Counted from the stretch's first letter, positions 53,248 through 62,118 are shown. The stretch is 64,000 bases of DNA from Bradyrhizobium sp. CCH5-F6 (GCF_001556045.1 NZ_LSIC01000078.1:62001-126000); one strand, 5' to 3'. Notes: generated from the sequence alone by a model not told the origin. Numbers and translations: made by a program.

Positions 53248-53301
53248 AGGGAATTGGGCCCCCTTTCGGGCGGTGTCAAGGCACTATCCATAGCAGAACC
53301 A

Positions 53302-53331
53302 TTGCATGGCTGCCCCCTCCGGGATTATATA
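53302..53331 (+). promoter_or_regulatory. Candidate sigma-70 promoter of trcR
   Basis: TTGCAT (53302-53307) and TATATA (53326-53331) are separated by 18 bases, upstream of trcR. This is the best -35/-10-like pair in the intergenic region. Confidence 0.4.
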
Positions 53332-53408
53332 GCGCGAATTCCCTGTCATCGCTGATGACCACCGGTTTCGCCTCCAGAGGGGTGGGCGAAGCACAAAGGA
53401 GATTTGCC

Positions 53409-54104
53409 ATGAGCAACGCACCTCTGATGCCCAAGGCGACCGCCGTCTGGCTGCTCGACAACACCGCGCTGACCTTCGACCAGGTCGCCGATTTCACCAA
53501 GATGCATCCCCTCGAGGTGCGCGCGATCGCCGATGGCGACGCGGCCCAGGGCATCAAGGGCATGGATCCCCTCTCCAACGGCCAGCTGACGCGCGAGGAG
53601 ATCGAAAAGGGTGAGAAGAACCCGGATTACCGGCTCCGCCTCCAGGAGAGCAAGGTGGTGCTGCCGCCCCAGCCCAAGCGCAAGGGACCGCGCTACACCC
53701 CGGTCTCGCGCCGCCACGAGCGCCCGAGCGCCATCCTCTGGCTGCTGCGCAACCATCCGGAACTCAAGGACGCCCAGATCATGCGCCTGGTGGGCACCAC
53801 CAAGAGCACGATCGCGAGCGTGCGCGACCGGACCCATTGGAACACCTCGTCCCTGACCCCGATCGACCCCGTCACCCTCGGCCTGTGCTCGCAGATCGAA
53901 CTCGATTTCGAGGTGCAGCGCGCGGCCAAGGAAAAGCCGATCGACGCAGCCTACGGTGGCGCCACCCTGCTGCCGGCCTCCGAGACCACGCGCAAGGACG
54001 AGTACGAGCCGGCGGAGAAGTCCGGCGACGATCTCAACGTCGACGCCGTGTTCGCCAAGCTGAAGACGCTCGGCGGCAAGAAGCACGAAGGCGAGGAGGA
54101 GTAA
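53409..54104 (+). CDS. trcR: Cell-cycle transcriptional regulator TrcR (DUF1013)
   Basis: A 231-residue protein of the DUF1013/TrcR family found in alphaproteobacteria. It starts at ATG 53409 (MSNAPLMPKATAVWLLDNTA), with a strong AAAGGAG ribosome site. Two helical DNA-recognition-like regions stand out: LTFDQVADFTKMHPLEVRAI and HPELKDAQIMRLVGTTKSTI. The C-terminus is acidic. Family members associate with RNA polymerase and the cell-cycle programme. Divergent from ispH. A strong hairpin follows the stop. Confidence 0.88.
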   Translation: MSNAPLMPKATAVWLLDNTALTFDQVADFTKMHPLEVRAIADGDAAQGIKGMDPLSNGQLTREEIEKGEKNPDYRLRLQESKVVLPPQPKRKGPRYTPVSRRHERPSAILWLLRNHPELKDAQIMRLVGTTKSTIASVRDRTHWNTSSLTPIDPVTLGLCSQIELDFEVQRAAKEKPIDAAYGGATLLPASETTRKDEYEPAEKSGDDLNVDAVFAKLKTLGGKKHEGEEE

Positions 54105-54137
54105 GGCTCCGCTCTTCGTCTGCATCCGAATGCAATA

Positions 54138-54165
54138 AAGCGCGGCGGGAAAACCCGCCGCGTTT
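54138..54165. terminator. Bidirectional terminator trcR / ompW
   Basis: AAGCGCGGCGGG pairs with CCCGCCGCGTTT around an AAAA loop; the + strand ends in GTTTCGTTT and the - strand begins AAAG. It lies between the convergent trcR and ompW stops. Confidence 0.75.
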
Positions 54166-54215
54166 CGTTTGTGCGCCCCAGCCCCCGCTGTCGTGCAGCG
54201 CTCTCCTGATACCCC

Positions 54216-54965
54216 TCAGAACTTGTACGTCACACCGACGCCGACCAGCCACGGATCGATATGCGCGGTGCCGGTGACCGGCAGGCCGGCGACGGTCGCC
54301 GAGTAGTTCGGACGCAGCCAGAGCTTCTTGACGTCGACGTTGAGACCCCAGTGCCGGTCGATCATGTAGTCGAAGCCGAACTGGACGGCGCCGCCCCAGG
54401 CGTTGCTGACGTGCAGGTTGGTGGTGGTGGCGACGATCGCGGGCGGGCCGACGATCGCTGCCGGCGTATTCGCAGCGGAGTTGTTGAAGAACACGGTGTA
54501 GTTCACGCCCGCGCCGATATAGGGCTTGAACGCGCCGAAATTGTCGAAGTGATATTGCAGCGTCAGCGTCGGCGGCAGCAGGGTGGTCTTGCCGATCGGG
54601 AGGTTCGCGAGCGAGCCGGTGCCGCTGATTGAGTGCCTGGTCACGCCGAGGATCAGCTCGGCCGCGATGTTCTTGGTGAAGAAATAGCTGATATCGAGCT
54701 CGGGGACCACCTGATCGCTGATCGAGAGGCCGGAATTCGGCGACGACAGCGAAGGCACGCCCGCGACATTGACGGTGCTCCCGCCCCCATCCGGCAGCAC
54801 GCCGAGCACCCGCAGACGCACCATCCAGGGATTGAACGCCTCCACCGGCGGCGGCGGCGCCTTCTTGTAGACCGGCAAATCGGCCGCCTGCGCCGAGGCA
54901 AAAGTGCCCACGAGCATCGCGCCAATCGTGGCGAGCCGCGCCAGGTTTCTCGTCGTTCTCTGCAT
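54216..54965 (-). CDS. ompW: OmpW-family outer membrane beta-barrel protein
   Basis: A 249-residue outer-membrane protein. Start at ATG 54965 (MQRTTRNLARLATIGAMLVG), preceded by AAGGGG. The signal peptide ends ...AQA before ADLPVYKK. OmpW hallmarks are NPWMVRLRVLGVLPDGGGST, QVVPELDISYFFTKNIAAEL, KPYIGAGVNYTVFF and the C-terminal strand WLVGVGVTYKF ending in Phe. The eight-stranded barrel carries small hydrophobic molecules. A perfect FNR/FixK box lies 77 bases upstream, and ompW is FNR-regulated in enteric bacteria. Confidence 0.9.
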   Translation of the reverse strand: MQRTTRNLARLATIGAMLVGTFASAQAADLPVYKKAPPPPVEAFNPWMVRLRVLGVLPDGGGSTVNVAGVPSLSSPNSGLSISDQVVPELDISYFFTKNIAAELILGVTRHSISGTGSLANLPIGKTTLLPPTLTLQYHFDNFGAFKPYIGAGVNYTVFFNNSAANTPAAIVGPPAIVATTTNLHVSNAWGGAVQFGFDYMIDRHWGLNVDVKKLWLRPNYSATVAGLPVTGTAHIDPWLVGVGVTYKF

Positions 54966-55040
54966 TTCAATCCCCTTCAGCCATCTCTCGCGCATCGTTG
55001 CGCGACATCAGCGTCAGAGCAGAAAGGGGATGGCGAAGGA

Positions 55041-55056
55041 TTTGATGCCGATCAAA
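55041..55056 (-). promoter_or_regulatory. FNR/FixK-type box TTTGATGCCGATCAAA
   Basis: TTGAT-N4-ATCAA matches the FNR/FixK consensus exactly, and the flanking T and A extend the symmetry to 16 bases. It lies 77 bases before the ompW start, in the 195-base gap after the upstream lipoprotein gene. A FixK- or FNR-type activator at about -40 from transcription start would fit this spacing. Confidence 0.6.
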
Positions 55057-55160
55057 TCAGGACAAACGCGCCACGATTTGGGTGCGACGTTGCAGATGTG
55101 TCACGGAAAACGCGAATGCGAGGCGCGTGGCGCGGCATCATAGTGCCGAGCCTCACAACA

Positions 55161-55430
55161 TCACGGCCGCTCAGGATGGTTCAGCATGTACTCGCCGAGA
55201 TCACGCTGACGGCGGTCGGCACGCGCGGTAGCAGCATTGCGCTGGACGTCGCGGTCCTTGCGGCAGGCCACGTATTCCGGCGAGCCCTGCGCATAGCCCC
55301 GGCTCTGGCAGACCGCATCATCGTCGTCGCCGCCGACCGCCACCGGCGTCTGGTAACGCGCGGAACAGGCGGAGAGAGCGATGGCGAGAGCTAAAGCGAT
55401 CAGCAGGCGCGGCGCGGCGGAAAGCGGCAT
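55161..55430 (-). CDS. Small lipoprotein
   Basis: An 89-residue lipoprotein. Start at ATG 55430 (MPLSAAPRLLIALALAIALS) with AAGGGA upstream. The lipobox is LSACS, giving Cys at about residue 22. The mature part is polar with an Asp run (GGDDDDAVCQ) and two further cysteines, then Arg/Asn-rich (AATARADRRQRDLGEYMLNH). It precedes ompW on the same strand, but the FNR box between them argues for a separate ompW promoter. No function recognised. Confidence 0.7.
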   Translation of the reverse strand: MPLSAAPRLLIALALAIALSACSARYQTPVAVGGDDDDAVCQSRGYAQGSPEYVACRKDRDVQRNAATARADRRQRDLGEYMLNHPERP

Positions 55431-55507
55431 CAGGGGTCCCTTGTTGGCCGGCACTGTTTAGCGCGGAATGGGGAGAATGTAAGTCCCTGGACGCCGCTCC
55501 CGCCCGG

Positions 55508-55612
55508 TGTCATTCCCCGCGAAAGCGGGGAATCCAGTACGCTGCGGCCTCTCGGCTCTAACCTCACCGTCTCTGGAATACTGGATCGCCCGCCTTCGCG
55601 GGCGATGACAGT
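55508..55612. repeat. Palindromic element, family C copy 2
   Basis: It has the same structure as 50582-50692: outer arms TGTCATTCCCCGCGAAAG and GCGGGCGATGACA, inner words AATCCAGTACGC and TGGAATACTGGATCG. It lies between the lipoprotein and prpE genes, both on the minus strand. Confidence 0.8.
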
Positions 55613-55660
55613 AGCAATTGGTGGGGCGGCTTCACGCCTCGCGGGCAAATGGCGTTAGCG

Positions 55661-57595
55661 TCACACCCTCCCCTTCAGCGCCTCTCCGATCTCGTCGAGC
55701 GCCTTGGGATCCTCGATCGTCGCCGGCATGGTCCAGGACTCGCCGTCGGCGATCTTCTTGATGGTGCCGCGCAGGATCTTTCCGGAGCGCGTCTTGGGCA
55801 GGCGGCCGACGGTGATTGCGAGCTTGAAGGCGGCGACCGGGCCGAGCTTGTCGCGAACCAGTGCGATGATCTCCTTCTCGATCGCGGCGGGCGCGCGCGT
55901 CACGCCCGCTTTCAACACCAGGAAGCCGCAGGGCACCTCGCCCTTGATCGCGTCCTTGACGCCGAGCACGGCGCATTCGGCGACGTCCGGATGCGAGGCC
56001 AAAATCTCCTCCATGCCGCCGGTCGAGAGCCGATGGCCGGCGACATTGATGATGTCGTCGGTGCGGCCCATGACGAAGACATAGCCGTCCTCGTCCTTGT
56101 AGCCGGCGTCAGAGGTCTTGTAGTAGCCGGGGAATTCGCTGAGGTAAGCCTCCTTGAAGCGCTCGTCCTGATGCCACAGCGTCGGCAAGCAGCCAGGCGG
56201 CATCGGCAGCTTGATGACGATCGAGCCCATGGTGTTGGGGCCGACCGGCTTTGCCGCTTCATCGACCACGTCGACCTGGTAGCCCGGCATCGGCACCGTC
56301 GGCGAGCCGTGCTTCACCGGCAGCATGCCGAGCCCGACCGGATTGCCGGCAATGCACCAGCCGGTCTCGGTCTGCCACCAATGATCGATCACCGGCACCT
56401 TCAGCTGCTGCTCCGCCCACTCCACCGTCGGCGGATCAGCGCGTTCGCCGGCGAGGAACAACGTGCGGAACTTCGACAGATCATACTGCCGGATGAACTT
56501 GCCTTCCGGATCATCCTTCCGGATGGCGCGGAACGCCGTCGGCGCGGTGAACAACGCCACCGCCTTGTGCTCGGAGATCACACGCCAGAATGCGCCGGCA
56601 TCGGGCGTGCCGACCGGCTTGCCCTCGTACATGATCGTGGTCGCGCCATGAATGAGCGGGCCGTAGACGATGTAGCTGTGGCCGACCACCCAGCCGATAT
56701 CGGAGGCGCACCACCACACCTCGCCCGGCTTGACGCCGTAGAGGTTGAACATCGACCATTTCACCGCGACGAGGTGCCCGCCATTGTCGCGCACGACGCC
56801 CTTGGGAATCCCCGTGGTGCCCGAGGTGTAGAGAATGTAGAGCGGATCGGTCGCGGCGACAGGAACGCAAGGAGCTTTCTTGCCGTCGTTCAGCGCCTTG
56901 CGGCGCAGGCTCGCCCAGTCGTAATCGCGACTTGGCGTCATCTCGCAGGTGAGCTGGGGACGCTGCAACACGATGCAGGCCTTCGGCTTGCTGCCGGCAA
57001 GCCTGATCGCCTCGTCGAGCAGCGGCTTGTACTGCACGATTCGGCCGGGCTCGATGCCGCAGCTTGCGGACAGGATCAGCTTCGGCTGCGCGTCGTCGAT
57101 GCGCGTGGCGAGCTCCTTCGCGGCAAAGCCGCCGAACACCACGGAGTGGACCGCGCCGAGCCGCGCACAGGCGAGCATCGCGACCACCGCCTCCGGCACC
57201 ATCGGCATATAGAGAATGACACGGTCGCCCTTGGTGACACCGAAGTCCTGCATGACGGCGGCGAGCGCCTGGACCTCGCTCAGCAGTTCGGCATAGGTGA
57301 GTTTGGTGACCGAATTGGTCAGCGGCGAATCGTGGATCAGCGCGACCTGGTCGGCGCGGCCGCGTTCGACATGGCGGTCGAGCGCGTTGTAGCAGGTGTT
57401 GACGACGCCGCCGGCAAACCAGCGGCCATAGGTTCCTTGCGAGGGATCGAAGATCTTCGTCGCAGGCTCGATCCAGTCGATCTCCTTCGCCGCTTCGACC
57501 CAGAAGCCTTCGGGATCGGCCAGCGAGCGCGCGTGGACCTCATGATAACGGCTTTTCCCGTCGACGTTTCCTTCGACGTTTCCCTGGACGTTCAT
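55661..57595 (-). CDS. prpE: Propionyl-CoA synthetase PrpE
   Basis: A 644-residue AMP-forming short-chain acyl-CoA synthetase. PrpE-like features are YHEVHARSLADPEGFWVEAA, KEIDWIEPATKIFDPSQG and LYILYTSGTTGIPKGVVRDN (P-loop). A5 is DHWWQTETGWCIAGN and the catalytic Lys is in LPKTRSGKILRGTI. Length matches PrpE (about 630). It activates propionate or acetate. The N-terminus has an unusual NVQGNVEGNVDG triple motif with matching DNA repeats (57560-57594). Confidence 0.88.
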   Translation of the reverse strand: MNVQGNVEGNVDGKSRYHEVHARSLADPEGFWVEAAKEIDWIEPATKIFDPSQGTYGRWFAGGVVNTCYNALDRHVERGRADQVALIHDSPLTNSVTKLTYAELLSEVQALAAVMQDFGVTKGDRVILYMPMVPEAVVAMLACARLGAVHSVVFGGFAAKELATRIDDAQPKLILSASCGIEPGRIVQYKPLLDEAIRLAGSKPKACIVLQRPQLTCEMTPSRDYDWASLRRKALNDGKKAPCVPVAATDPLYILYTSGTTGIPKGVVRDNGGHLVAVKWSMFNLYGVKPGEVWWCASDIGWVVGHSYIVYGPLIHGATTIMYEGKPVGTPDAGAFWRVISEHKAVALFTAPTAFRAIRKDDPEGKFIRQYDLSKFRTLFLAGERADPPTVEWAEQQLKVPVIDHWWQTETGWCIAGNPVGLGMLPVKHGSPTVPMPGYQVDVVDEAAKPVGPNTMGSIVIKLPMPPGCLPTLWHQDERFKEAYLSEFPGYYKTSDAGYKDEDGYVFVMGRTDDIINVAGHRLSTGGMEEILASHPDVAECAVLGVKDAIKGEVPCGFLVLKAGVTRAPAAIEKEIIALVRDKLGPVAAFKLAITVGRLPKTRSGKILRGTIKKIADGESWTMPATIEDPKALDEIGEALKGRV

Positions 57596-58092
57596 CCCGC
57601 GCTCCCGTGCCTTTGTTCGCCTGCCGCCGACCCTTGTGGCAGGACAGGCGCCCCGCCATGACCAGGATCAATTGCCGGCCTTGTTGTGGGCCTATTTTCG
57701 CGGGAACGGGCCGCGGTTCAAGCTCAAAAGGACGGGCTTTTCGGGGAAGACACAGCAGACGCCGCGGGGCGGTACATTCCCTCGCCACGCTCGCGGGGTG
57801 TAGGGCCGCGAAAGGACTGTGGCAGTGGAGCCCCCGCAAGCCGCTGGGCTATCGCATGCGAGTTCTCGGCGGGGACTGAGCGAGCGCCTCGTCCTTCGAG
57901 ACGACCGCTTCGCGGTCTCCTCAGGATGAAGCTGAGTGGCATTGGGGCCCGCTGAAACTGCTAGCGCACACTCAGTCCTCATTCCTGAGGGCCCGCCAAA
58001 GGCGGGCGTCTCGAAGGATGGCCGCAGGGAAAGGTCCTCAAGTGCGATAGCCCTGCCGCGAGCGGGGAGAGACGACGAATGCGGAACGCTTC
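57596..58092. repeat. Gene-free 500-bp region with nested inverted repeats
   Basis: No supported gene lies here. Inner arms CCTTCGAGACGACCGC (near 57890) and GCGGGCGTCTCGAAGG (near 58001) form an imperfect inverted repeat. An outer pair surrounds it: GCAAGCCGCTGGGCTATCGCA (57837) matches as an imperfect inverse of TGCGATAGCCCTGCCGCGAGC (58042). The nesting suggests one palindromic element inserted in, or grown around, another. Confidence 0.6.
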
Positions 58093-59478
58093 TCAGCTCT
58101 CCATCGCGTTCAGCTTCTGCAGCCGCTGCTGCATGATCTTCTTCAGATCATAGTCGGGGCGGCCGAAGCTGGCGTTGCGAGTGGCCAGGAATTCGCGCTG
58201 GGTCCTGCGCAAATCGCCGGCGGAGCGCTTGTTCGCCAGCCTCAGCACGCGCTCGTAGGCCTCGGCGATCTGGCGGTCGAGCACGCCGAGCTGCGGATCG
58301 GCGCAGATCACCTTCTCGACCTCGCGTTTCGCCGTCGCGCAATCGAAGGACGGGCCGTTGCCGGAAACCGCATTCAGCGGACGCAGCGGCTCGGCACCGA
58401 ACTTCGCGATCTCGGCGATCATGGCGCGGCGGCCGTTGGCGGCATTCTCGTTGCCCGGATCGAGCTTCAGCGCCGTCTCGTAGTCCGCCAGCGCCTTCTT
58501 GCGCTCGCTCATTTTCTTGTAGAGCACGGCGCGGTTGTTGTAGGTCTTCGCAAAGTTCGGATCGAGCTCGAGCGCGGCATCATAGTCGCTCAGCGCAGCC
58601 CCGAGCTCGCCCTTGAACTGGTAGGAATCGCCGCGGTTGGTCAGGAAGTTGGCGCGCCGCTCACGCCGGATCGCCTCGTCGTAATCGGCGATGGCCTTGT
58701 CGTACTCGCCCATCGCGGCATAGGCGAGGCCGCGATTGTCGTAATATTCCGGCTGCTTGGGGTCGAGCCTGATGGCCTCGGTGTTGTCGGCGACGGACTT
58801 GTCGTGCTGGCCGAGCTTCTTCCAGGCCGCGCCGCGGTTGGTGTAGGTGCGCGGCCGGTTGGGGTCGAGCCGCAACGCCTCGTCGAAATTCCTGATCGCT
58901 TTTTCGTTGTCGCCGCCGAGATAGTAGGCAACGCCGCGGTCGGACCAGGCTTGCGCATCGTCCGGCTTCAGCTTGATGGCCTGGTCGTAATCGGCGAGCG
59001 CGCGATCGAGCCGGCGCTGATTGGTGTAGACCACGCCGCGCGACTCGTAAGCCTCCGCATCCTGCGGATCGAGCTCGATCGCCTTGGTCAAATCGGCCGC
59101 GGCGCGGTTGAGATTGCCGCCGGCCTCGCGCAGGAGGTCGCCGCGCAGGCGCCAGGCTTTTGCGTTCTTGCCGTCGAGCGCGATGGCGCGGTCCAGATCG
59201 CGCAGCGCCTGTGACTGGCCTCCAAGGGTTCTCGCATTGGCCTCGGCGCGGACGACGAGGGCCGCGCTCCGGTCGGAGGCTGGATTTTCGGGCTTGTCGA
59301 TGATGGCGCTGCACGCCGGGATCAATTCGGCCGGGGCAGCCTTGCTGCCCAGCACGCATTCGGCGCTCGCCGAGGCTGGGGAAGCGAGAACAAGGCACAT
59401 TGCCGCGCCGAGGAAGAAGGCGCGAAGCGGGATTTTGGCAGGCGAAAGCGCTTGCGCGGAGGCTGGGGTGCCGCACAT
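58093..59478 (-). CDS. Exported TPR protein with C-terminal LprI-like domain
   Basis: A 461-residue periplasmic protein. Start at ATG 59478; the signal region (FFLGAAMCLVLASPASASA) precedes ECVLGSK. About eight TPRs follow (repeated ...LDPxxAxAYxNRG..., e.g. IKLKPDDAQAWSDRGVAYYL, LELDPNFAKTYNNRAVLYKK), covering about 75-365. The C-terminal LprI/DUF1311-like domain reads SFDCATAKREVEKVICADPQ and ends NASFGRPDYDLKKIMQQRLQ. The neighbouring upstream gene has the same domain order, so the two are paralogues. Partner or substrate unknown. Confidence 0.8.
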   Translation of the reverse strand: MCGTPASAQALSPAKIPLRAFFLGAAMCLVLASPASASAECVLGSKAAPAELIPACSAIIDKPENPASDRSAALVVRAEANARTLGGQSQALRDLDRAIALDGKNAKAWRLRGDLLREAGGNLNRAAADLTKAIELDPQDAEAYESRGVVYTNQRRLDRALADYDQAIKLKPDDAQAWSDRGVAYYLGGDNEKAIRNFDEALRLDPNRPRTYTNRGAAWKKLGQHDKSVADNTEAIRLDPKQPEYYDNRGLAYAAMGEYDKAIADYDEAIRRERRANFLTNRGDSYQFKGELGAALSDYDAALELDPNFAKTYNNRAVLYKKMSERKKALADYETALKLDPGNENAANGRRAMIAEIAKFGAEPLRPLNAVSGNGPSFDCATAKREVEKVICADPQLGVLDRQIAEAYERVLRLANKRSAGDLRRTQREFLATRNASFGRPDYDLKKIMQQRLQKLNAMES

Positions 59479-59588
59479 GGCATAGGGCTCCGTGACGTCG
59501 GGTTCTCTCCATTGTCGCACCTGGCCTCGGACGGGTTCAATTCGGCGCCGTCCAGCCCATGCCCGGACTTGCCTCTGGCGAAGGCCCG

Positions 59589-60350
59589 TCAGTATCCGTC
59601 GCCCCCGTTCAGCCTTTTCAAGCGGTCCTGCATCGCCTTCTTGAGGTCATAGCCCGCCCGACCGAAATCGGCGTTGCGGCGCGCGATGAATTCATCCTGC
59701 TCGCGCTGGAGCGCTTTGGCCTCGCCCGCATTGCGCGCCTGGCGGATGGCACGGGCATTGGAGGCAAAGACCTCGCGATCGAGATCGGCGAGCTCGCGAT
59801 TGCCGCAGATCGCCCTTTCCACCGCGCGACGCGCTCGCGCGCAACTGAAGCTGGGCTTGCCGGCGACCGCCATCTGCGCGCCGATTCGCTCGAGCTCGCG
59901 CGCCATCGCCTTGTGATTGGCCTTGGCCTTTTCCTGGTTCGGATCGATTCTGAGGGCTGCGCCGAAATCCTGCACCGCCCTGGGCTTGTCGCCCTTCTTC
60001 AGCCAGAGCTCGCCGCGCGCGTTGAAGATATCCGCAAGGCCCGGATCGAGCTCAAGAGCACGGCTATCGTCGGCGATGGCACGGTCAACCTGGTCGTGCC
60101 GCGCATGGAGCGCGCCGCGCGCGATCAGCGCCTTAATCAGATCCTCCTTCGCCGTCTTCTCATTGTCGATCACGGCAGCGCAGGCAGTGGCAGCCTTGTC
60201 CATGTCATCGGCCGCGGTCGCCGCGAGACAGAGCGCGAGATCGACCTGCGTCACGGCGACCGGCTCGCCGCCGGTCGCCGCATCGGCCGGGGCGAGCGAA
60301 GTTGCGTAGAGCAGCAGCCCGGCGCCGAACAGGTGAATGAGAAGACGCAT
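59589..60350 (-). CDS. Exported TPR/LprI-like protein (shorter paralogue)
   Basis: A 253-residue exported protein. The signal peptide (MRLLIHLFGAGLLLYATSLA) precedes PADAATGG. It has two to three TPR-like repeats (ALELDPGLADIFNARGELWL, LRIDPNQEKAKANHKAMARE) and a C-terminal LprI-like domain (FSCARARRAVERAICGNREL ... NADFGRAGYDLKKAMQDRLK). The last 70 residues align with the end of the 461-residue neighbour 110 bases downstream. The two share order and strand, so they are probably cotranscribed duplicates. Confidence 0.8.
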   Translation of the reverse strand: MRLLIHLFGAGLLLYATSLAPADAATGGEPVAVTQVDLALCLAATAADDMDKAATACAAVIDNEKTAKEDLIKALIARGALHARHDQVDRAIADDSRALELDPGLADIFNARGELWLKKGDKPRAVQDFGAALRIDPNQEKAKANHKAMARELERIGAQMAVAGKPSFSCARARRAVERAICGNRELADLDREVFASNARAIRQARNAGEAKALQREQDEFIARRNADFGRAGYDLKKAMQDRLKRLNGGDGY

Positions 60351-60480
60351 GCTCGTTGCCGTTGGAAGGTCTTGTCTCAGGGGTTTCTTTTGAGGTCTTG
60401 CCTTGGGACCGTACTATCCATCATACGGCGGGATTGCTGCCAGCTCGTGGCGCCGCTCAGATCGGCTTCGGGGGATCAAC

Positions 60481-62025
60481 GTGTCGACATTCGAATGGAT
60501 CATCGCGCTTCTGCTCGGCGCCGTTGGCTTATCGGCGTTGGCGCGGCGGATCAAGGTCCCCTACCCGACCTTTCTCGCCGTCGGCGGCGCTCTGATCGCC
60601 TTCGTGCCGTCGAGTCCGTCCTGGACGCTGGAGCCGGACCTGGCGCTGGCCCTTTTCGTCGCGCCGGTCCTGCTCGATGCGGCCTTCGACACCTCGCTGC
60701 GCGATCTCCGCAACAACTGGGTTCCCGTCTCGACCCTCGTCGTCGCCGCAGTCGGCCTGACCACGGCCGCCGTGGCCTATGTCGCGCACCGGCTGATGCC
60801 CGACATGCCCTGGGCCGCCGCGATCGCGCTCGGCGCGATCGTGGCGCCGCCGGATGCGGCCGCTGCCGTCGCGATCCTGAGCCAGGTGAAGCTGCCCCAC
60901 CGCATGGTGAAGGTGCTGGAGGGCGAGAGCCTGCTCAACGACGCCAGCGCGCTTCTGATCTATCGCATCGCGGTCGGCGCAGTCGCCACCCAGCATCTGA
61001 CATGGAGCCAGGTCGCGCCGACCATGGCGCTGGCCCTGGTCGGCAGCGTCATCGCCGGCCTGGTCGCGGCCCGCATCATCCTGCCGATCATGGAGCGCGT
61101 GACGGAGGCCCCGAGCGCCATCATCGTGCAGTTCGCCACCACCTTCATGATCTGGATCGCCGCCGAGCACCTCGGCCTCTCCGGCATCCTCACCATCGTG
61201 GTCTATGCCATAGCGATCGCACGCACGGCGCCGGCACGCATGCCGGCGCGGCTGCGGGTGCCGTCCTATGCGGTCTGGGAGACGATGGTGTTCGTGCTCA
61301 ACGTGCTCGCCTTCATGCTGATCGGCATGCAGATGCGGCCGATCTGGACGCGGCTGGACGCGGACGTGCGCTGGGAATATTGCGTGGCCGCCGGCTGGAT
61401 CCTGCTCACCGTGGTGCTGGTGCGGCTGTTCTGGGTGACGTTCTACCGCGCCACGTTGCGCGCGCTGGTCGCGCGCGGGATCTACCATCCGAAGGATCCG
61501 AAACAGGTCGCCTCGGCGAGGGGCGGACTCATCATCTCCTGGTGCGGCATGCGCGGCCTCGTCACGCTCGCCGCTGCCTTTGCCCTGCCGGAGAACTTTC
61601 CCTATCGCGACTTCATCGTCTTCATCGCGTTTGCGGTGGTGCTGGGCTCGCTGGTGATCCAGGGCCTGACGCTGCGGCCGCTGATCCTCGCCTTCAACCT
61701 CGAGGACGATGATCCGGTCGGCGTCGAGGTCGCCCGCGGGCGGGCCGTTGCCTATCGCGCCGCGCTCGACGCCATCGAGAGCGATCCGTCGGAGGAGGCG
61801 GAAATCCTGCGGCTGGAATACCGCGCCATCCTGATGCAGGCCGAGACCGATCCGAACGGCGGCATTGCCAATGGCGAATTGCCCGCCGATCCGCTGCGCC
61901 GCCGTGCGATCGAGGCCGCGCGCAGATCGATCTTCGATCTCCGCGCCACCGAGGTGATCGGCGACGACGCATTCCACCGGCTCGAGGAAGAGCTCGATCG
62001 CGCGGAATTGAGCGCGGGGGGATGA
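60481..62025 (+). CDS. CPA1-type Na+/H+ antiporter
   Basis: A 514-residue membrane antiporter of the CPA1/NhaP family. The start is GTG 60481 (MSTFEWIIALLLGAVGLSAL) after GGGGGATC. About 12 helices are followed by a cytoplasmic tail of about 110 residues. Key motifs are the ion-site Asp in GAIVAPPDAAAAVAIL, VLEGESLLNDASALLIYR and GMRGLVTLAAAFALPENFPY, all conserved. It exchanges Na+ or K+ for H+ to control pH and salt. Divergent from the LprI-like gene. Confidence 0.9.
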   Translation: MSTFEWIIALLLGAVGLSALARRIKVPYPTFLAVGGALIAFVPSSPSWTLEPDLALALFVAPVLLDAAFDTSLRDLRNNWVPVSTLVVAAVGLTTAAVAYVAHRLMPDMPWAAAIALGAIVAPPDAAAAVAILSQVKLPHRMVKVLEGESLLNDASALLIYRIAVGAVATQHLTWSQVAPTMALALVGSVIAGLVAARIILPIMERVTEAPSAIIVQFATTFMIWIAAEHLGLSGILTIVVYAIAIARTAPARMPARLRVPSYAVWETMVFVLNVLAFMLIGMQMRPIWTRLDADVRWEYCVAAGWILLTVVLVRLFWVTFYRATLRALVARGIYHPKDPKQVASARGGLIISWCGMRGLVTLAAAFALPENFPYRDFIVFIAFAVVLGSLVIQGLTLRPLILAFNLEDDDPVGVEVARGRAVAYRAALDAIESDPSEEAEILRLEYRAILMQAETDPNGGIANGELPADPLRRRAIEAARRSIFDLRATEVIGDDAFHRLEEELDRAELSAGG

Positions 62026-62118
62026 GCCGACAGCCCGCGCAAGCGCGCAGAAGCGCCCGGCCGATCCGAGGCGACGATCGGGCTTGAACCAAACCGCCCT
62101 TCCCCAGACTCACCCCTC

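Noticed and set aside
55649..57661. Plus-strand open frame of about 670 codons
   Set aside because: Antisense to prpE, Arg/His-rich, no domain.
59559..61712. Plus-strand open frame of about 717 codons
   Set aside because: Crosses both the LprI-like gene and the antiporter in the wrong frame; the true antiporter frame starts at GTG 60481.
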